Assembly: GCA_905331475.1 (NCBI GenBank)
Contig: CAJNYU010002133.1
Location: forward strand, 1 to 64,000
Source of the DNA: Rotaria socialis
Taxonomy: Eukaryota > Rotifera > Eurotatoria > Philodinida > Philodinidae
Length of the DNA: 64,000 bases
Reading direction: 5' to 3'
Shown: positions 1-12,332 of the stretch, piece after piece
Position numbering within the stretch: the first letter of the stretch is position 1
How the letters are laid out: the number at the start of each line of letters is the position of its first letter
The notes under the pieces: model-generated
Told to the model about the DNA's origin: nothing
Seen by the model: only the letters and a program-made list of their open reading frames with translations
Databases searched by the model: none
Made by a program: the position numbers and the translations under genes

Positions 1-62
1 CCAATAGGAAAGCAGATGCATAAACTTCACAAACCTCAAACAATATCTGTAGAGACAGGTTT

Positions 63-222
63 CACCGAAGGTAATCGGGGTCGGGGAACACGATGGCGTT
101 GTCAGATTTTTGAAATTTTGCCTTTTGTTTTTTTTTAGGAGAGAGAGAGACTTTTTTAGGAAAAAAATAGTTTTTTATAAGGGTTGACCGAAGGTAATCG
201 GGGGTCGGGGAACACCGTGGCA
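63..222. repeat. Two-copy direct repeat, about 35 bp
   Basis: A unit beginning ACCGAAGGTAATCGGGG and continuing through GTCGGGGAACAC to TGGC occurs at about 63-98 and again at about 186-222. The copies differ by an inserted G and a few substitutions. Each lies beside a homopolymer-rich stretch, so the true unit may be about 120 bp. No terminal inverted repeats are visible. Confidence 0.6.
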
Positions 223-430
223 GTGTTATTTTTTTGAAATTATGAAGTTCAAGCAAGTTTATAATGGGTTACGAGCTGTTTAGATCGTCACATTTTCTTG
301 ATAGGAATTCTCTGTAGGGAAATTTTTTGAGGGTACCATTCGATGATGATTATAGTGTTAGATGTATCGTATGGTTATGTGAGATTTCATTACGAATAGG
401 CATCGTGCGGTGGAAGTGATTCTCAATTTG

Positions 431-490
431 GGAGCGGCTAGCCGTGAGTGGCGCTCCGCAGGGGCGCCGACGAACGACTAGCCGCTCGCC
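431..490. repeat. GC-rich hairpin element, copy 1
   Basis: The outer arms GAGCGGCTAG and CTAGCCGCTC are perfect inverted repeats. A second inner stem is formed by GGCGC/GCGCC sequence around a short loop. The island is strongly GC-rich in an AT-rich background. It shares its core (GTGAGTGGCGC ... GGGGCGCCGACGAACGACTAG-like) with the copy at 852-913, so it is a dispersed element and not a chance palindrome. Confidence 0.7.
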
Positions 491-851
491 TGCACTGAGA
501 CTTTGAAAGCTTTTTTCAAAGTCTTCAGTTTATTCTTGATATCTTAACTATTATTGCAGCACGAAGAATTTATTCAAACTTAACTCCTAGAATTCTAGAT
601 TAGCGCATCTACGAACGGACGCAAACTGGATAAGTAATCGGGAATCGTGTGTCATTCTTCTCTAAATTGTGATGAATTTATCGCATATGTAGATGAAAAT
701 GGAATTTAATTAGTCCCACAACTGTTGTTTTCGGGTTTTTCTGAAAATTCTCTTCGGTTTTATCTATTAATTATAGAATGAGGCGATGCTTTCAATCAAT
801 AATGCAGTATTTAAAAGGATCACTTTCACCGCATATATGAGATAAAACAAG

Positions 852-913
852 TGGGGGCGGCCAGTCGTGAGTGGCGCCCCTCTGGGGCGCCGACGAACGA
901 CTAGCAGCCCCCA
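852..913. repeat. GC-rich hairpin element, copy 2
   Basis: The outer arms are GTGGGGGC and GCCCCCAC-like. The inner arms GGCGCCCC and GGGGCGCC pair perfectly around a TCT loop, and AGTCGT pairs with ACGACT just outside. The whole unit can fold into one long stem. The core matches the copy at 431-490, while the outer arms differ but compensate on both sides, which suggests selection or a mechanism that keeps the stem. Confidence 0.7.
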
Positions 914-2206
914 CCAGTTAAAAATCTGTTGTGATTATCAGACTACAAGCCTTGCAGACTTATAGAACAGTTACATGTTGTGTCGATCAGAAAAGTTGAA
1001 AGAATTTTCGAAAATAGGACATATCTTGAATTTCTTCCGAAGACAGGTCGTTAAATAATTGCTCAACTCGTGTGAAATATCTGAAACTTATATTTGTCGT
1101 GATAATCTTAATAAGTTTAGTTTTTCCTGAATGCGAGTAGATTTGATTCAAAAGATGTTAATCTTAGATTTATCTATGTGTGAACGTGCATCCGAGAATG
1201 GGGTATTTAGATCATAGCTCTCCTGAATGGGTCTTTTTCTTCACTCCGTTATCAAGCTGATCGAGAGTTTTCGGAGCATAGCTTGAGCTGTAGCAGATCG
1301 GATGCACTTAACTTTACTATTGCCATATAGTATTAGTGAGTACTACTTAAATGCCGTTTTCTTGGTGATACTTCGAAGCATGTTTTCTATTTATGCTCGA
1401 TTATCAATCGTGTTTTCCATGAAAATCCTTTCAAAGCTATAAAATGTGAAGTCTCTCCGCTAGATAGTTTAGAATAGGTACGTTCTACATGACTAAATCC
1501 TTTCAGTAGAGGGTCAGCGGCGCTTATGCCGCGTTACTTGTATGTAATAATAGTCATGTTTTGTTGATTTGTTAAACTTTTTTATTTACAGAACATTGAA
1601 ATGTTCTTGGCATTGAATAATCTCTGTCATTGGAATACCTCTACCAAAATAAAAATCAGAAATATTTGTTGGTAAACGATATTTTGACATTTTTTCATTG
1701 AATTCATGTTTAAGAAAATTCAATAGAATTATTCATTTGTTTTTTTCTATTTATACCTACGCTATACGACGTTCAGCTGATGAGAAAAATATTTGAAGTT
1801 CAACAGAAAAAAATGCTTCAGTATTTTCATAAGCACAAAGAAAAACAAATCGATTATCTTGTTTAACATTTCTATAGGAAAATAAAACAATATTTATCTA
1901 TTACAAAGAATCCTAATAAATTCATACATAATTGGTCTAATTGAATTGAATTCAATAGTTGTCACCGTTACATCTGTTTGTAGTTGTCTTTTTTCAAGTG
2001 TACGGTATGAAAATTTAATTGCAAATGTGATTCAACGTAAACATTTTTTAATGTTGTACCATCGTTTTTTTCATAATTATCACAGACAAGAACAAGAATC
2101 TTCAATAAAGAAATATTCTGTGTTGTAGCGTTTTTTCCTTTACGATACTTACTGGTACTTGGACTGGTAACTCTTATTCTTCGGTTTGTGTTGACTTTTA
2201 ATTAAT

Positions 2207-5200
2207 GGAATCACTAAAATAATCTATCCAAAAACTATAAACATCTTGATCATCGGAACTTGTGGGAGGTTGTTCACGAAGTTTCTGTTGATCATGCATA
2301 CGTGTTGCATGATGAAGAACTTTTAAATTATTTATTGTCGATTTTAAATACCATATTAGAGGATTTAATAAATACATATGTAAGGTAGTGTTAGGTCCTT
2401 TTCCAGTTTATTTCCTTCAATCCTTCTTTTTCATACAAAAACAAAAACAACCAACCAGATATGTGCAGTATCTCCCTTTCTTTCTTCCACCAGTCGGTTT
2501 CCATCTCATAACTATGATCGAGGAATAAAGATACTCGTCTTATGTATCTACTGGCATAACAGGCAGCTAAACATGCTTTTGACGAATCGCGTTGGACAGC
2601 ATGAGGTTCAAAATATGTTGCCATATTCCAATAATAGGTTAAACCACGAAGGGAACGACCTCTTTTTACCAAGTAAAGCATTGATTTGAATAACTAAGAG
2701 AAAAAAATATATAGAAGTTTTTTTGTTTTTGAATGTTCATCTTTTATTTGAAACCGAAAACAATGTATGTCACAATGTAGATTAGTTATCCTCGTAAAAA
2801 CAATATCTTTTTCTGAATCTCTATGTATATATTATTGTTAATAGTGTCATATTTTAAAATGTCAACATGTCGAATTTATGACCTTGTAATAAATTTTGTT
2901 GTGACATGAAGAACTTATGAATAAAAGATATTTTCACAAGTGGATGTGGGTAAGAGTGCAGAAGAGAATCATACTCATAGCCACACCCGATAAACATGTG
3001 TGCGCTTATATTTTTTATCGGTAAATTTTAGTATAGTTACTTAATTAGAAGAAAGTAGCAAGCAAAAATGGCACCTTTTTCAAAGAAAACTCCGGTAAAT
3101 GTTCTTTTGCTTTTCCAATAAAATCTCCTAGTCTTCTATCTGATTTAAAAATTACTCATTGTAAACTTTTAGTATTTCTTTTAGCGATCTTCTCGTTTCG
3201 AAAATATTGCTTGTGCTGCAATTGAACTTCTACACATCCTCTTATAGTTATTCTTCACCGATCAAAAGAGATCTGATGTTAATTTATTGCATTAATGATT
3301 TTATAAGATTATTTGACCTTATCTACTCTACATTTGAATCATTTCCTTCTTTTTTTCGTCCCATTTTTCTAAATATATTGTATCCCTTGTTGACATAAAA
3401 TTCAGCGATGTCATGAGATAATTTGCTATTTCGAAGAATACATGTTGACATTAATTTCGCATCGTTCAATATTCGAGCAAAAATATTTCAAATAGAGTTA
3501 GATTAGTAGACAAATATTGCGGATATTTATTTTATGATAGAATTTTTTATTAGATTTTACATAGTCAGTACAGATCTATACTTTCTGTTGAACGATAAAT
3601 GACAACAATTATTGACAAATATAAATTGTAGGTAATTTTCGGACACATAAGAACATGAATAATATATACATATATTAAATATTATTTTAATGATAATTGC
3701 TAAAGTTTCGTAATCTTCCGTTCCGTTAAATCAGTTGATGAACAATAAGTAGATTTGTATTTGCTAAATACATTGACATTTAGATCATGTATTTTTTTTT
3801 ATAATTCGACGAGATTGCTCCTATAGTTTGAAGAACAAAAACAAGGCACATGCTAGTATTGATTCAAATTATCTTTAACAATTTAGTCAGCAAATACTCA
3901 AACGAAAAACGTTCATTCTAAATCCATCAACAATGAAGCTATTAAACTATGAATACATCGATTGTCTCTTGTATTAAAATTTGTTTATCTATACAATAAT
4001 CTGCAATCCGATGTTATATTCAACAAGTTGTGCAGACTTCATATGTGCTGCCCATCTTAACTAAACATCGCTTTTCATCTATATTTCTATGTTCAACTCA
4101 ATGAGCATTAAATATCCACGGTTCTTTTTTTGTCATCGGTACTCTCATCATACACATTTATTAAATGTTAGATAAAATATATCAGACATGAAATCAATTC
4201 ATGTTTTTTTCGAACTGAACCATACTGTTGTCATCCTTAACACAACAATGAACGAATACATTAAATAATATATTCTACAATTCTTTTGGCCGAGTAACTA
4301 AGACCAATTGTATGTTCTCCGAGACGATTATCTTGTTTCAGCTAAACAGGTAATGTATTCATATCTTTTCAATCCTCTTAAAAAATACCTCATGAGCATA
4401 TTTCAGATCGAATAGACAATGAACTTCTTACGAAAATATCGTATCTTTCAATAAATGACATTGCATTTTGTTTGGGATGGAATACTGTAGCATGTTAGAA
4501 TAACTGTTCTAGTGAAATGTTTTACTTACACATAAATTTGACCATACAGCATTGAGAAAGGCTATGAATCTGGTTGTAGTTTTAGTAATAGATTTCATGA
4601 AAAACGTGGCTACTATAAAAAATATGAATATGTTACCAGAGACAAACACGAAAGAGAGCACTAAGCAACCAAACCGATCTAAGTACGATGAGTTCACAGG
4701 CATCATCTATAAAGAAATATATTTCTTGTTAATTTCGTATAGTTAAGATTTTTAGTTTGACAAAAACGTCATGTAATGCTATTCTTGATGATCATTCTCA
4801 GACGAGATCAACCTACCAGTAATTCATTAGAATCCTTGACCCTGATCAATAGCTCAAACTCATTGAATTAGTAAGGATAGCTGAAGCAATTATTGTGTTT
4901 GATATTGATTTTACTTGGTCTTTGGTGACTTTTAAAATATGTAAGAATGAAACTATGCTATTGGATTTTCAAAACCAGAAGACACCTAGTTAAATGCTAT
5001 AACACTTCGTTCATTTATTAATTTCATGATTTGAAACCTTTTTATCACTGAAGCAGTTCAATTTTATGAATTAAGATAGAACTTTTTTCTTAAAAATCAA
5101 ACACTTAAAACGAACTAAATTATAAATAAACATGGTACCGCTAGCTACGACTTCGCCCAGTCCAATCTGTACATAAGGTTGCTCGATCGGTTTAAGTTCA

Positions 5201-5927
5201 GTTATGAAAACTTGTAGTAGCGCAAATCCTGATCATAGAAAGGAAAGAAATAACGAATATTTGAGCAACACTTACCCATTCTTGAATGGTTCTATACAGA
5301 AACCAAATTGTCACACAGAAGTACATCATAATCGTAACAGCCACCATAAGCCATCCTTTTACGGTCTTCGAACAAATTAAACAAAATTAGAACTATCATT
5401 TTGATTGTCATAGTGATTAGTTCGCATTACTCAATATAAGAATTAGAGCTCATATTCCTGTAAAACATAAAAAAGTCTATTCGATTCGAGTTTCCAACTT
5501 TGAACAGTATAAGCATGAGAAGGCAAAGAATGACAATAGTGTAACCGAGAAGAAAAGAGAGAAGAGTGGAGATAAGTGGATGCGAAGGATGTAAAAGAGA
5601 AAGAGAGTAGACTCAGTATGAAAGAGAATAAAGGTGGTTGACAGTTATAAAGTGTAATAGTGGAAGCTGTAAAGTTCAATTTGGCTTCAATACTACTTGT
5701 CTACATATACAACTATCCAAATTCTATCAGTGTTTGACTGTAAAAAGTAAAAGTCAAAATGCCACAATTGATACAGAACTTAAAATGTCTCATCAAAAAT
5801 AAAACTAAACGGTGATCAACAATTTACTTACAAAACCGCAATCATAATAATAGACTTGTACCGGTTGATTTGATGACAAAACAATTGCTGCATTTGGTTT
5901 ATCAATTTTGTTTGCGGAAGATGGCAT
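2207..5927 (-). CDS. Unidentified multi-exon membrane protein (partial model)
   Basis: I do not recognise this gene. Several minus-strand exons look coding. A start exon at 5927-5832 (32 codons, MPSSANKID..., donor GTAAGT) joins in phase to 5365-5276, a 30-codon exon holding one membrane segment (LMVAVTIMMYFCVTIWFLY). A further exon at about 4703-4508 encodes another hydrophobic segment and ends at a GTAAGT donor. An exon at about 2693 downward encodes a Trp/Tyr-rich soluble segment (DHSYEMETDWWKK). A last exon ends in DVYSFWIDYFSDSIN then stop at about 2207. The 2693 and 2207 pieces join in frame if an intron of about 57 bases with a weak GTTGGT donor is removed. Linking all pieces into one gene is inference; the middle exons and one phase are unresolved, and two genes are possible. 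Confidence 0.35.
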
Positions 5928-8900
5928 TATGAGTGATCAAATTGAAGAAGATTTTTAAACGAGTGATTTCTGCTAACGAATGAAACAGAAAAAGAATACA
6001 ACATAATACTCGAACAAAAAATTATCGTTTGGTACTGAATCTTTGTTTCTTTAAATAATATGAACTCAAACGAATAAATTGATAGAAAAACGTAATTTTA
6101 GAAAGATATTTGCTCAATTGAACATTTCTCACTTATGCTAACATTATCACTACGCAGTTCAAATCTATGTATCAATAAAGTTCTATAGCTGATGTATAAA
6201 AGACGATTATGAATGTCATCAAAAATGTGCATGAACATTTTGCAAATGAATAACAATGATTGATTATTGATCACAACGAAAGATTCGCAACCCTCCAAGC
6301 CCTTCTTTTATCGAAACACATAACAAAACCTAATTCATCACGCTGCTGTTTTCAAATATTGGTATATTAATAACTTTTAGTTCGTGTTCAATATTTTACA
6401 TTGTAGCTCTCAACATTGAGAGTGTGGTTGATTGTTTTGTCTTAGCATCTACACTACATACCACCAAGAAAGTTTATAGGGTAAAAAAAGGTCAAAGACG
6501 CGATAATCGTTGTATAGTAGACTATAGGATACAATACAATCTTACTCCTCAGAACTTTGCTGCCGTTACATAAAACAAATCAAATATCCTTCAGAATTTG
6601 AAAAGTTAAGACTGACTAAAGACATCATTACTGATTGAGTTTCAGTATGTGCGAATTGAGATGGAACTTTCATTTTTTTTTCTTTTGAAAGAAAGTAGTG
6701 GGCAAAATGTTTCTTTTCGAAAAGAACATGAAACATCAACAATATGTAATTTCGACGAAGAAAACTGGAAGTATTGAACTCACATCTGTTTAGTGAAAAA
6801 AATATTAAAAAAGGCGTTCTTTTCAATGAAAGTGTGTCAGATGTTGAATATTTTATTTCGAGTCTATGGGGTATTCCATTTCAAACGGAATTCAAAAAAG
6901 AAAAAAAATTCTCCCCTTTCCGCAACACAGAGGGTCTATGGGACCCGAGAGCAGCTACCAACGATTCGGGCACACGACAACGAATGCAATTTCTTCACCA
7001 CAATTTCACAATAATCTATTCAGCTACAGTACCTCTCATGCAAAACCCACAGCTAAAACAGCCAGCCGAACTCTTGATACTCCGAAAACAAGAAGAATTC
7101 AGTTCAATTCTCAATTCATATATGTATAAGTCCCCCAAAGGGTATGTTTTTTTGAGAGTGGGGGCTTAATCTAGATTACATGTGTCTATGGATTTCTAGA
7201 AAACTGCTTTTACCATATTTTCTTAGGAACGCGACTGAATGGGAATAATGGAGCTAGTGTCCGTGTTCAATTTAATGAAACGAGTACGGTAGATTAAGAT
7301 CTGGATGTGATTGATTCCTTTCGACGTGAGATTTCAACGGAAGGATGTTCGTCAGAAGTTAGTAAAATCCCGTCGCAATGAGCATGGGAAGCTATGTGAA
7401 TGGGCTGCAGATTCTGACAATTTTAGATTGAATTGTGCTTGCGTTTATTTAGGGCTAACAATCGAACGCTAACATCTGATATGATGCTACATATGATCTA
7501 GTATTATAGTGGTATGATGCAGATAAAATCACACAAAAGTCGTGGTCTCTGAGCTTTTGTGCCGAGTCCGACGGTCAGACTACTGAAAATCCTACTGTCC
7601 CGTAGGATATGACTGGAAGAGTGTAGGGAATCATATGGAATATTGAGATGTTTCGATGAATCTCAGTCTAACAATTAATCTGAGATTGCTGTGACGATGA
7701 TGTTTTGTGTGATGACATCTAGTGCTAAAAGATCCTACGACTGATTTTCGGAACTGCGGCGTAGGTATAACGCTTTATTTAGTATTTTATATCATAGAAT
7801 GCCCTGCCTGTGTCCGAAAGACAAATTTGTATTTACAGCGAGACTGGCTGAGGAGGAAAGAAAAATATGAAGAACTAGCAAAGGAGAGGAAATCGTTGCG
7901 GGCATAGAATGGACTCATTGATTACGAATGTCGATCAGCCATTACGAGTATTGTTACCGAATCTCCAATACCAGTAATAGTTCGGTACATGTCTGACTCA
8001 TGAATCAGAAGGTCTTTTCTAGCTTTCTTGTTTTCGAGCCTAAAAATTAAGCAACAACAAAACTTTATTACATTTAAGAAATCTCAGTAAACATACGTTT
8101 TTTGATGTTAACACGGAGCGATGGTGCATTAAAAATCTGCTCTGGGAAATTTTCCCACAAATGAAGATAATGCAGCTGGTACCGATACATATTTCAGAAG
8201 AAGTTTATCCAAATAAGGTTAAAGAATAGTCGATGTACAACTTGACTTAGCTATCTTAGTTCATCATATCCTGCTTTTTGTAGCAAAGAAAAAGTCTATT
8301 TTGAGAAAAGAAATAACCAAAAGAAGTATTACTCTTTTCGGTACACACAATTGTACATTAGCTTGGCGATTATCTAGCCGTAAAAGTTAGCATGCACATC
8401 TAGAACATCCATAGCAACAAAAAGATGATGAGAAAAACGTTCATATATGAAATAAGAATCAACGGGTACGAAAATTTCGAACTAGTGCTAGCCGCAGAAT
8501 AAATATAAGTATAAAAATATACAAAGAAATGACAACGATAACGAAGGAGTACGTAGAAAGTGTTATAGCACTACGATGACCAACGAAATTAGTGTTGCTG
8601 CCTTAAGAGGGGCGATCCCTATTGAAAAAGGTATAGTAATGCAAGATAGGTAGACAATCTATTACGAAAATGGTAATGAGATACCACGGTTGTATCATAA
8701 CACATGTTCTTTGTATGCAATTAATTACTGAGACTAAGGAACAACAAACAATCACATTCGCCAAACAACTCCACAGTGGACTTCCAATATAACTCCGATG
8801 AATCAGAGACAAACTCACTAAATCCAATGGTTGGGTTCGGTCCGGGGTTATGCACAAACGACATATTACGGAAACCTTTGACAAGTTTTATAACTCAAAT

Positions 8901-9364
8901 CATATTCATTTCTGTGTACTGGGTGGAGGCAACTAAACACCTATATTTAGGAGTATTAGTATTAGCACTTCAGAAATAAGCAGGGCCAATGTTCTGCAAG
9001 TCAAAGTATGCAGAGAAGTGTATTCTTGCTGCGCGGCATTCACATCTGAGAACTTAGAGTGTGCCTTTAGACAAGCGTGCTGGTCTTTCACAGCACCTAC
9101 AACATAGGGTGTAGCATGTGTGTGTAGACAAGGATGTTCCCGGCGCAGAGTGCCCACGCGTGGAGGTGCGTATTATGTTGTTGAAGAAGGAGACACGTGG
9201 TTTCTTACTCTTTCTTTCAGGAGTACTTATACATTGTTGCACCGATTTTCGGATTCTATTTGATACGAGTGTTTAGTTTTCATCGAGATTCGGTGATCAG
9301 GATCTTAGCGTTGCGACAGGATGATTAGTGATAGAGAAAAGTTCATGTCTCCATCGACAGGGAA

Positions 9365-9475
9365 CTAGAGGTGGCACTTAACGTTAATTTAATATTAAGT
9401 GTTAACGAAACAATTGTTAATATTAAGTATTAAGTTTTTCGCGTTAACACTTAATTCACTTAAAATGAAGTGTTA
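9365..9475. repeat. Palindromic GTTAA/TTAAC tract
   Basis: The motif TTAAGTGTTAA and its reverse complement recur many times in about 110 bases, interleaved with TTAATATTAAG. The tract is nearly self-complementary and lies about 40 bases left of a MITE terminal motif. It may be a satellite-like fragment or the end of a foldback element. Confidence 0.5.
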
Positions 9476-9515
9476 AATATGAATAATATTTCGTTTTATT
9501 TTGAGTATGTAGCTA

Positions 9516-9735
9516 CCCAGGTCGAGCAGTACGGTTCGTATACGGCCGTTTATGGTTACTTTACGACTGTTTTCCGGGTGAACGTTTGCCGTAATATCTG
9601 GCGCAGTAATACGAACCGTATGATCATGAAAGTACGGAGCACAAACAGCCGTAAACCATGAAAATTCAGTCCTGTTTACGGTGCCGTATTACTGCGCCGG
9701 GTATTACGGGCAAATACGGCCTATATACTGTCGGA
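9516..9735. mobile_element. Decayed MITE related to the one at 38.3 kb
   Basis: It begins CCCAGGTCGAGCAGTACGG directly after a TA dinucleotide, matching the terminus of the intact element at 38318-38614 (CCCAGGTCGAACAGTCCGG). Internally an inverted pair, about 20 bases each at 9600-9620 and 9677-9698 around GCAGTAATACG/CGTATTACTGC, mimics the nested palindrome of that element. The expected right terminus cannot be found, so the right end is lost or diverged and the end given is approximate. Confidence 0.6.
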
Positions 9736-11290
9736 AATATACCGTTTTGACATCGTTTACCACCGATAAACAGACTGTAAACGAGTCTGTTTTGAAATCA
9801 AGATTACTGGTACTCTAGTGTATGCCAGTTTATTAATGTTTCAAGCTTTCATCGTTGAGAACTCTGTCGAGGCCAGCGTTTATCTTCAGATATTATGTGT
9901 ACCTTTCAATTGTGAAATACGACAGTCGTCTATTGATGGTATCTGTCTGTAAAGAATTATAGTGTTGCCGCTCTATCTTTAGATAAATAAAGACAGTTCA
10001 TATTTTCTTGCATACCCTCCGGTCTATCAACTAAACATTACGAAAACGAAAATATAACACACGAAACAAAATCTAACTGGAGTCTAGAGAGAAATCGTGA
10101 CTTTTAACACCAAACATAACTCGATTTACTCACACGCGAGTATTTTTTAGACTTTTTATTCTGGAGATTTTGTTTTCAACGTTTTAGAAGGTGCAGCAAA
10201 TAGTATCAAATTGGTTCACTGCATGAGTTAAAAAGATTCTTCAATAAGAAGAAAACTACAAAAAAAAAGAATGCTGGTGGCGACACCGCTGAATGTAGTG
10301 ACTAAGGTGTCGTCCATGACTTGAGTAGAAATGATCTGTGCTTTAATCGGTGCAATATTCTTATCTACGAATCTCTCTTTTGAACTATATACGTACGTTT
10401 GAATGAACTTTCAATCTTACTTTTGTTATTTTTTTATCATCAAAATAAAACTTAAAAGAAAGTCGATTAATAGATAAATAATGCAGTAGCTTGATTGGTT
10501 GCTGAGTTAGCAGTTGGATCATATTTCGTTTTTCTTTCTTTACACTTTTGAAAGGGTTGTCATTTCTTTTCATGATTGAATGTCCATAGATGAGAAGCCA
10601 TATTTTCAAAAGAATAAAAGTGATTTTTCTTTCTCCTTTCACAATAATATTGTCTAAGGTAATCTTTCTCTTTTTGAAACGAAATGTCAATATTTTATTA
10701 ATTAATTTGAACTATACATCATATTGAAATAGATTTACGATAAACGTGATCGTGAATTCTTAGAAATGCAGACTGAATTTCAACTTGAGTCATGATGAAT
10801 CTGATTAAAATAAAATGACTATCAGTAAAAATGTGTACTGTATATGATGGTTGCGATGAGAATCTCTGAGACACAGTCAATAGGAAACAATAGAAGGGTA
10901 TCATAGCAATAGCATCCAACAAACTAGGTCAAAATGCACAGATCTCTAGAGAAGATTATAGGGACGCTACAAACCGTGAACAAAGAAGACCTAGCTCAAC
11001 CAATGTTTGAACTCAACGCTTTTAAGACTTTGATAGAAACCTGTATTTTGTTTTCATCCAAAGTATAGCAATAAATAGTTTACGTTTACAATCCGAAAAT
11101 TGAAATTTTTTTCTATTACTATGAAGAACTTGTATTAAAAGATTACGTTTCATTTCAGTGAAACATTTTTTCCTTAAATTCTAGTGCAATCGTGTATTAT
11201 CTTATTCAAGAAAATAAACTTCACAGCTCATTAGATTAGTCAAATCATTCTGGAATTTCATCTTTTTCTATTAAAGTTTTCTGAATCGTC

Positions 11291-12332
11291 ATGGTTTCAT
11301 CATTGAAAACTCCCTTAAAATTAATTATCGATACTGATCCAGGTATTGACGATTGTCATGCAATCACAATGGCTCTGTCATATCCAAACGTTCAACTACT
11401 CGGTATCACTATTGTCGCTGGAAATACATCTTTGGTTAATGGAGTTCGTAATATTCATTATCTCTTGTATGCACTCAATCGAAAAGATGTTCCTGTTTTT
11501 CGTGGAGCCGATCGAGCACTTGATGGCAATCAAAAGTATGCTCCACACATTCATGGTGAAGATGGTTTTGGTAATGCAACTAAAGATAAACAAATCGATC
11601 TAGATTTACTGTGTGATGAACCAGCTCCCGTTGCTCTTGTACGTTTAGCAAGAGAGAATCGTGGTGAACTGGTTATAGCAGCGATAGGACCTTTAACAAA
11701 TATATTTCTGGCGCATCGTCTTGATCCAGAATTTAGTCGTAATTTAAAATGTCTTTATATTATGGGTGGTGATTGTACAGTATCACGATTTAATACTCTT
11801 TCAAGTAAATAGAAACTTAGAACAAAAAAAAACATTTGAAATTTCTTATTTTTCAGTTGGTATTGAATTTAATTTTGCTTGTGATGCACTAGCAGCTTCA
11901 AGAGTTCTCGAAGAATTTCAAACAACAATAAGAATTGTCACCTTCGAATTAACATGCATGGTAGCAATTCCATTCGAAACGTTCGATAACGAAATATTAC
12001 CATTAGCAAGAGATTCGAATAATTCAAAGGCTCGTTTATTTGCTGAAGTTACTCAATATTTAATTGATTTTCTGAAAGCAGCACAAAAACATCCTGAACT
12101 TTCTTCTGCCTTTAATTCGTGTGATGCCGTTTGTATGGCATGTGTATTAGATGAATCAGTGATAGAAGAGAAAAGACAGGTTTATGCTTGTGTTGAACCC
12201 TACGGCAAATTCGCTACCGGACACATGATATCCGATTGGTATGATCATTTCAAACGTAATCCTAATGTTGAAATAATTACAAATATCAACAAAGAAAAAT
12301 TTCTTGAACTTTTTCGTTTAATCGTTCAATAA
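11291..12332 (+). CDS. Inosine-uridine preferring nucleoside hydrolase
   Basis: The protein hydrolyses the N-glycosidic bond of ribonucleosides to free base and ribose, a purine/pyrimidine salvage step. Two exons, 11291-11804 and 11857-12332, are joined across a 52-base GTAAAT...CAG intron and give 329 aa, normal for the family. Near the N terminus (about residues 13-20) is DTDPGIDD, the calcium- and ribose-binding signature of this fold. Further family blocks are AAIGPLTN, YIMGGD and IEFNFACDALAA. The last block is created only by the splice, which supports the intron. The C-terminal histidine region reads TGHMISDW. A polyadenylation-like AATAAA lies at 12386. Substrate preference cannot be told from sequence. 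Confidence 0.9.

Larger units (their letters stand above)
1..2200. other. Gene-free stretch with short repeats
   Basis: No open frame here looks coding on either strand. The first kilobase holds two GC-rich hairpin elements and a short direct repeat, listed separately. The remainder is AT-rich unique-looking DNA with no RNA gene I can recognise. Confidence 0.6.
5928..11290. other. Long intergenic stretch, no convincing gene
   Basis: Open frames here are short, lack splice-compatible neighbours and show no familiar domain. An ORF at 6774-7169 is probably chance. Distinct items are a GTTAA-type palindromic tract at about 9365-9475 and a decayed MITE at about 9516-9700. The stretch from about 7.2 to 9.3 kb is less AT-rich than its surroundings and may be decayed transposon sequence, but no coding domain survives that I can name. 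Confidence 0.5.

Noticed and set aside
4552..4746. Plus-strand 64-codon frame opposite a membrane-exon candidate
   Set aside because: The minus strand has a better hydrophobic exon with an acceptor and a GTAAGT donor; the plus frame is its shadow.
6774..7169. 131-codon open frame with overlapping shorter frames
   Set aside because: No recognisable domain, no splice-compatible neighbours, and all three overlapping frames are similarly open, which suggests chance.
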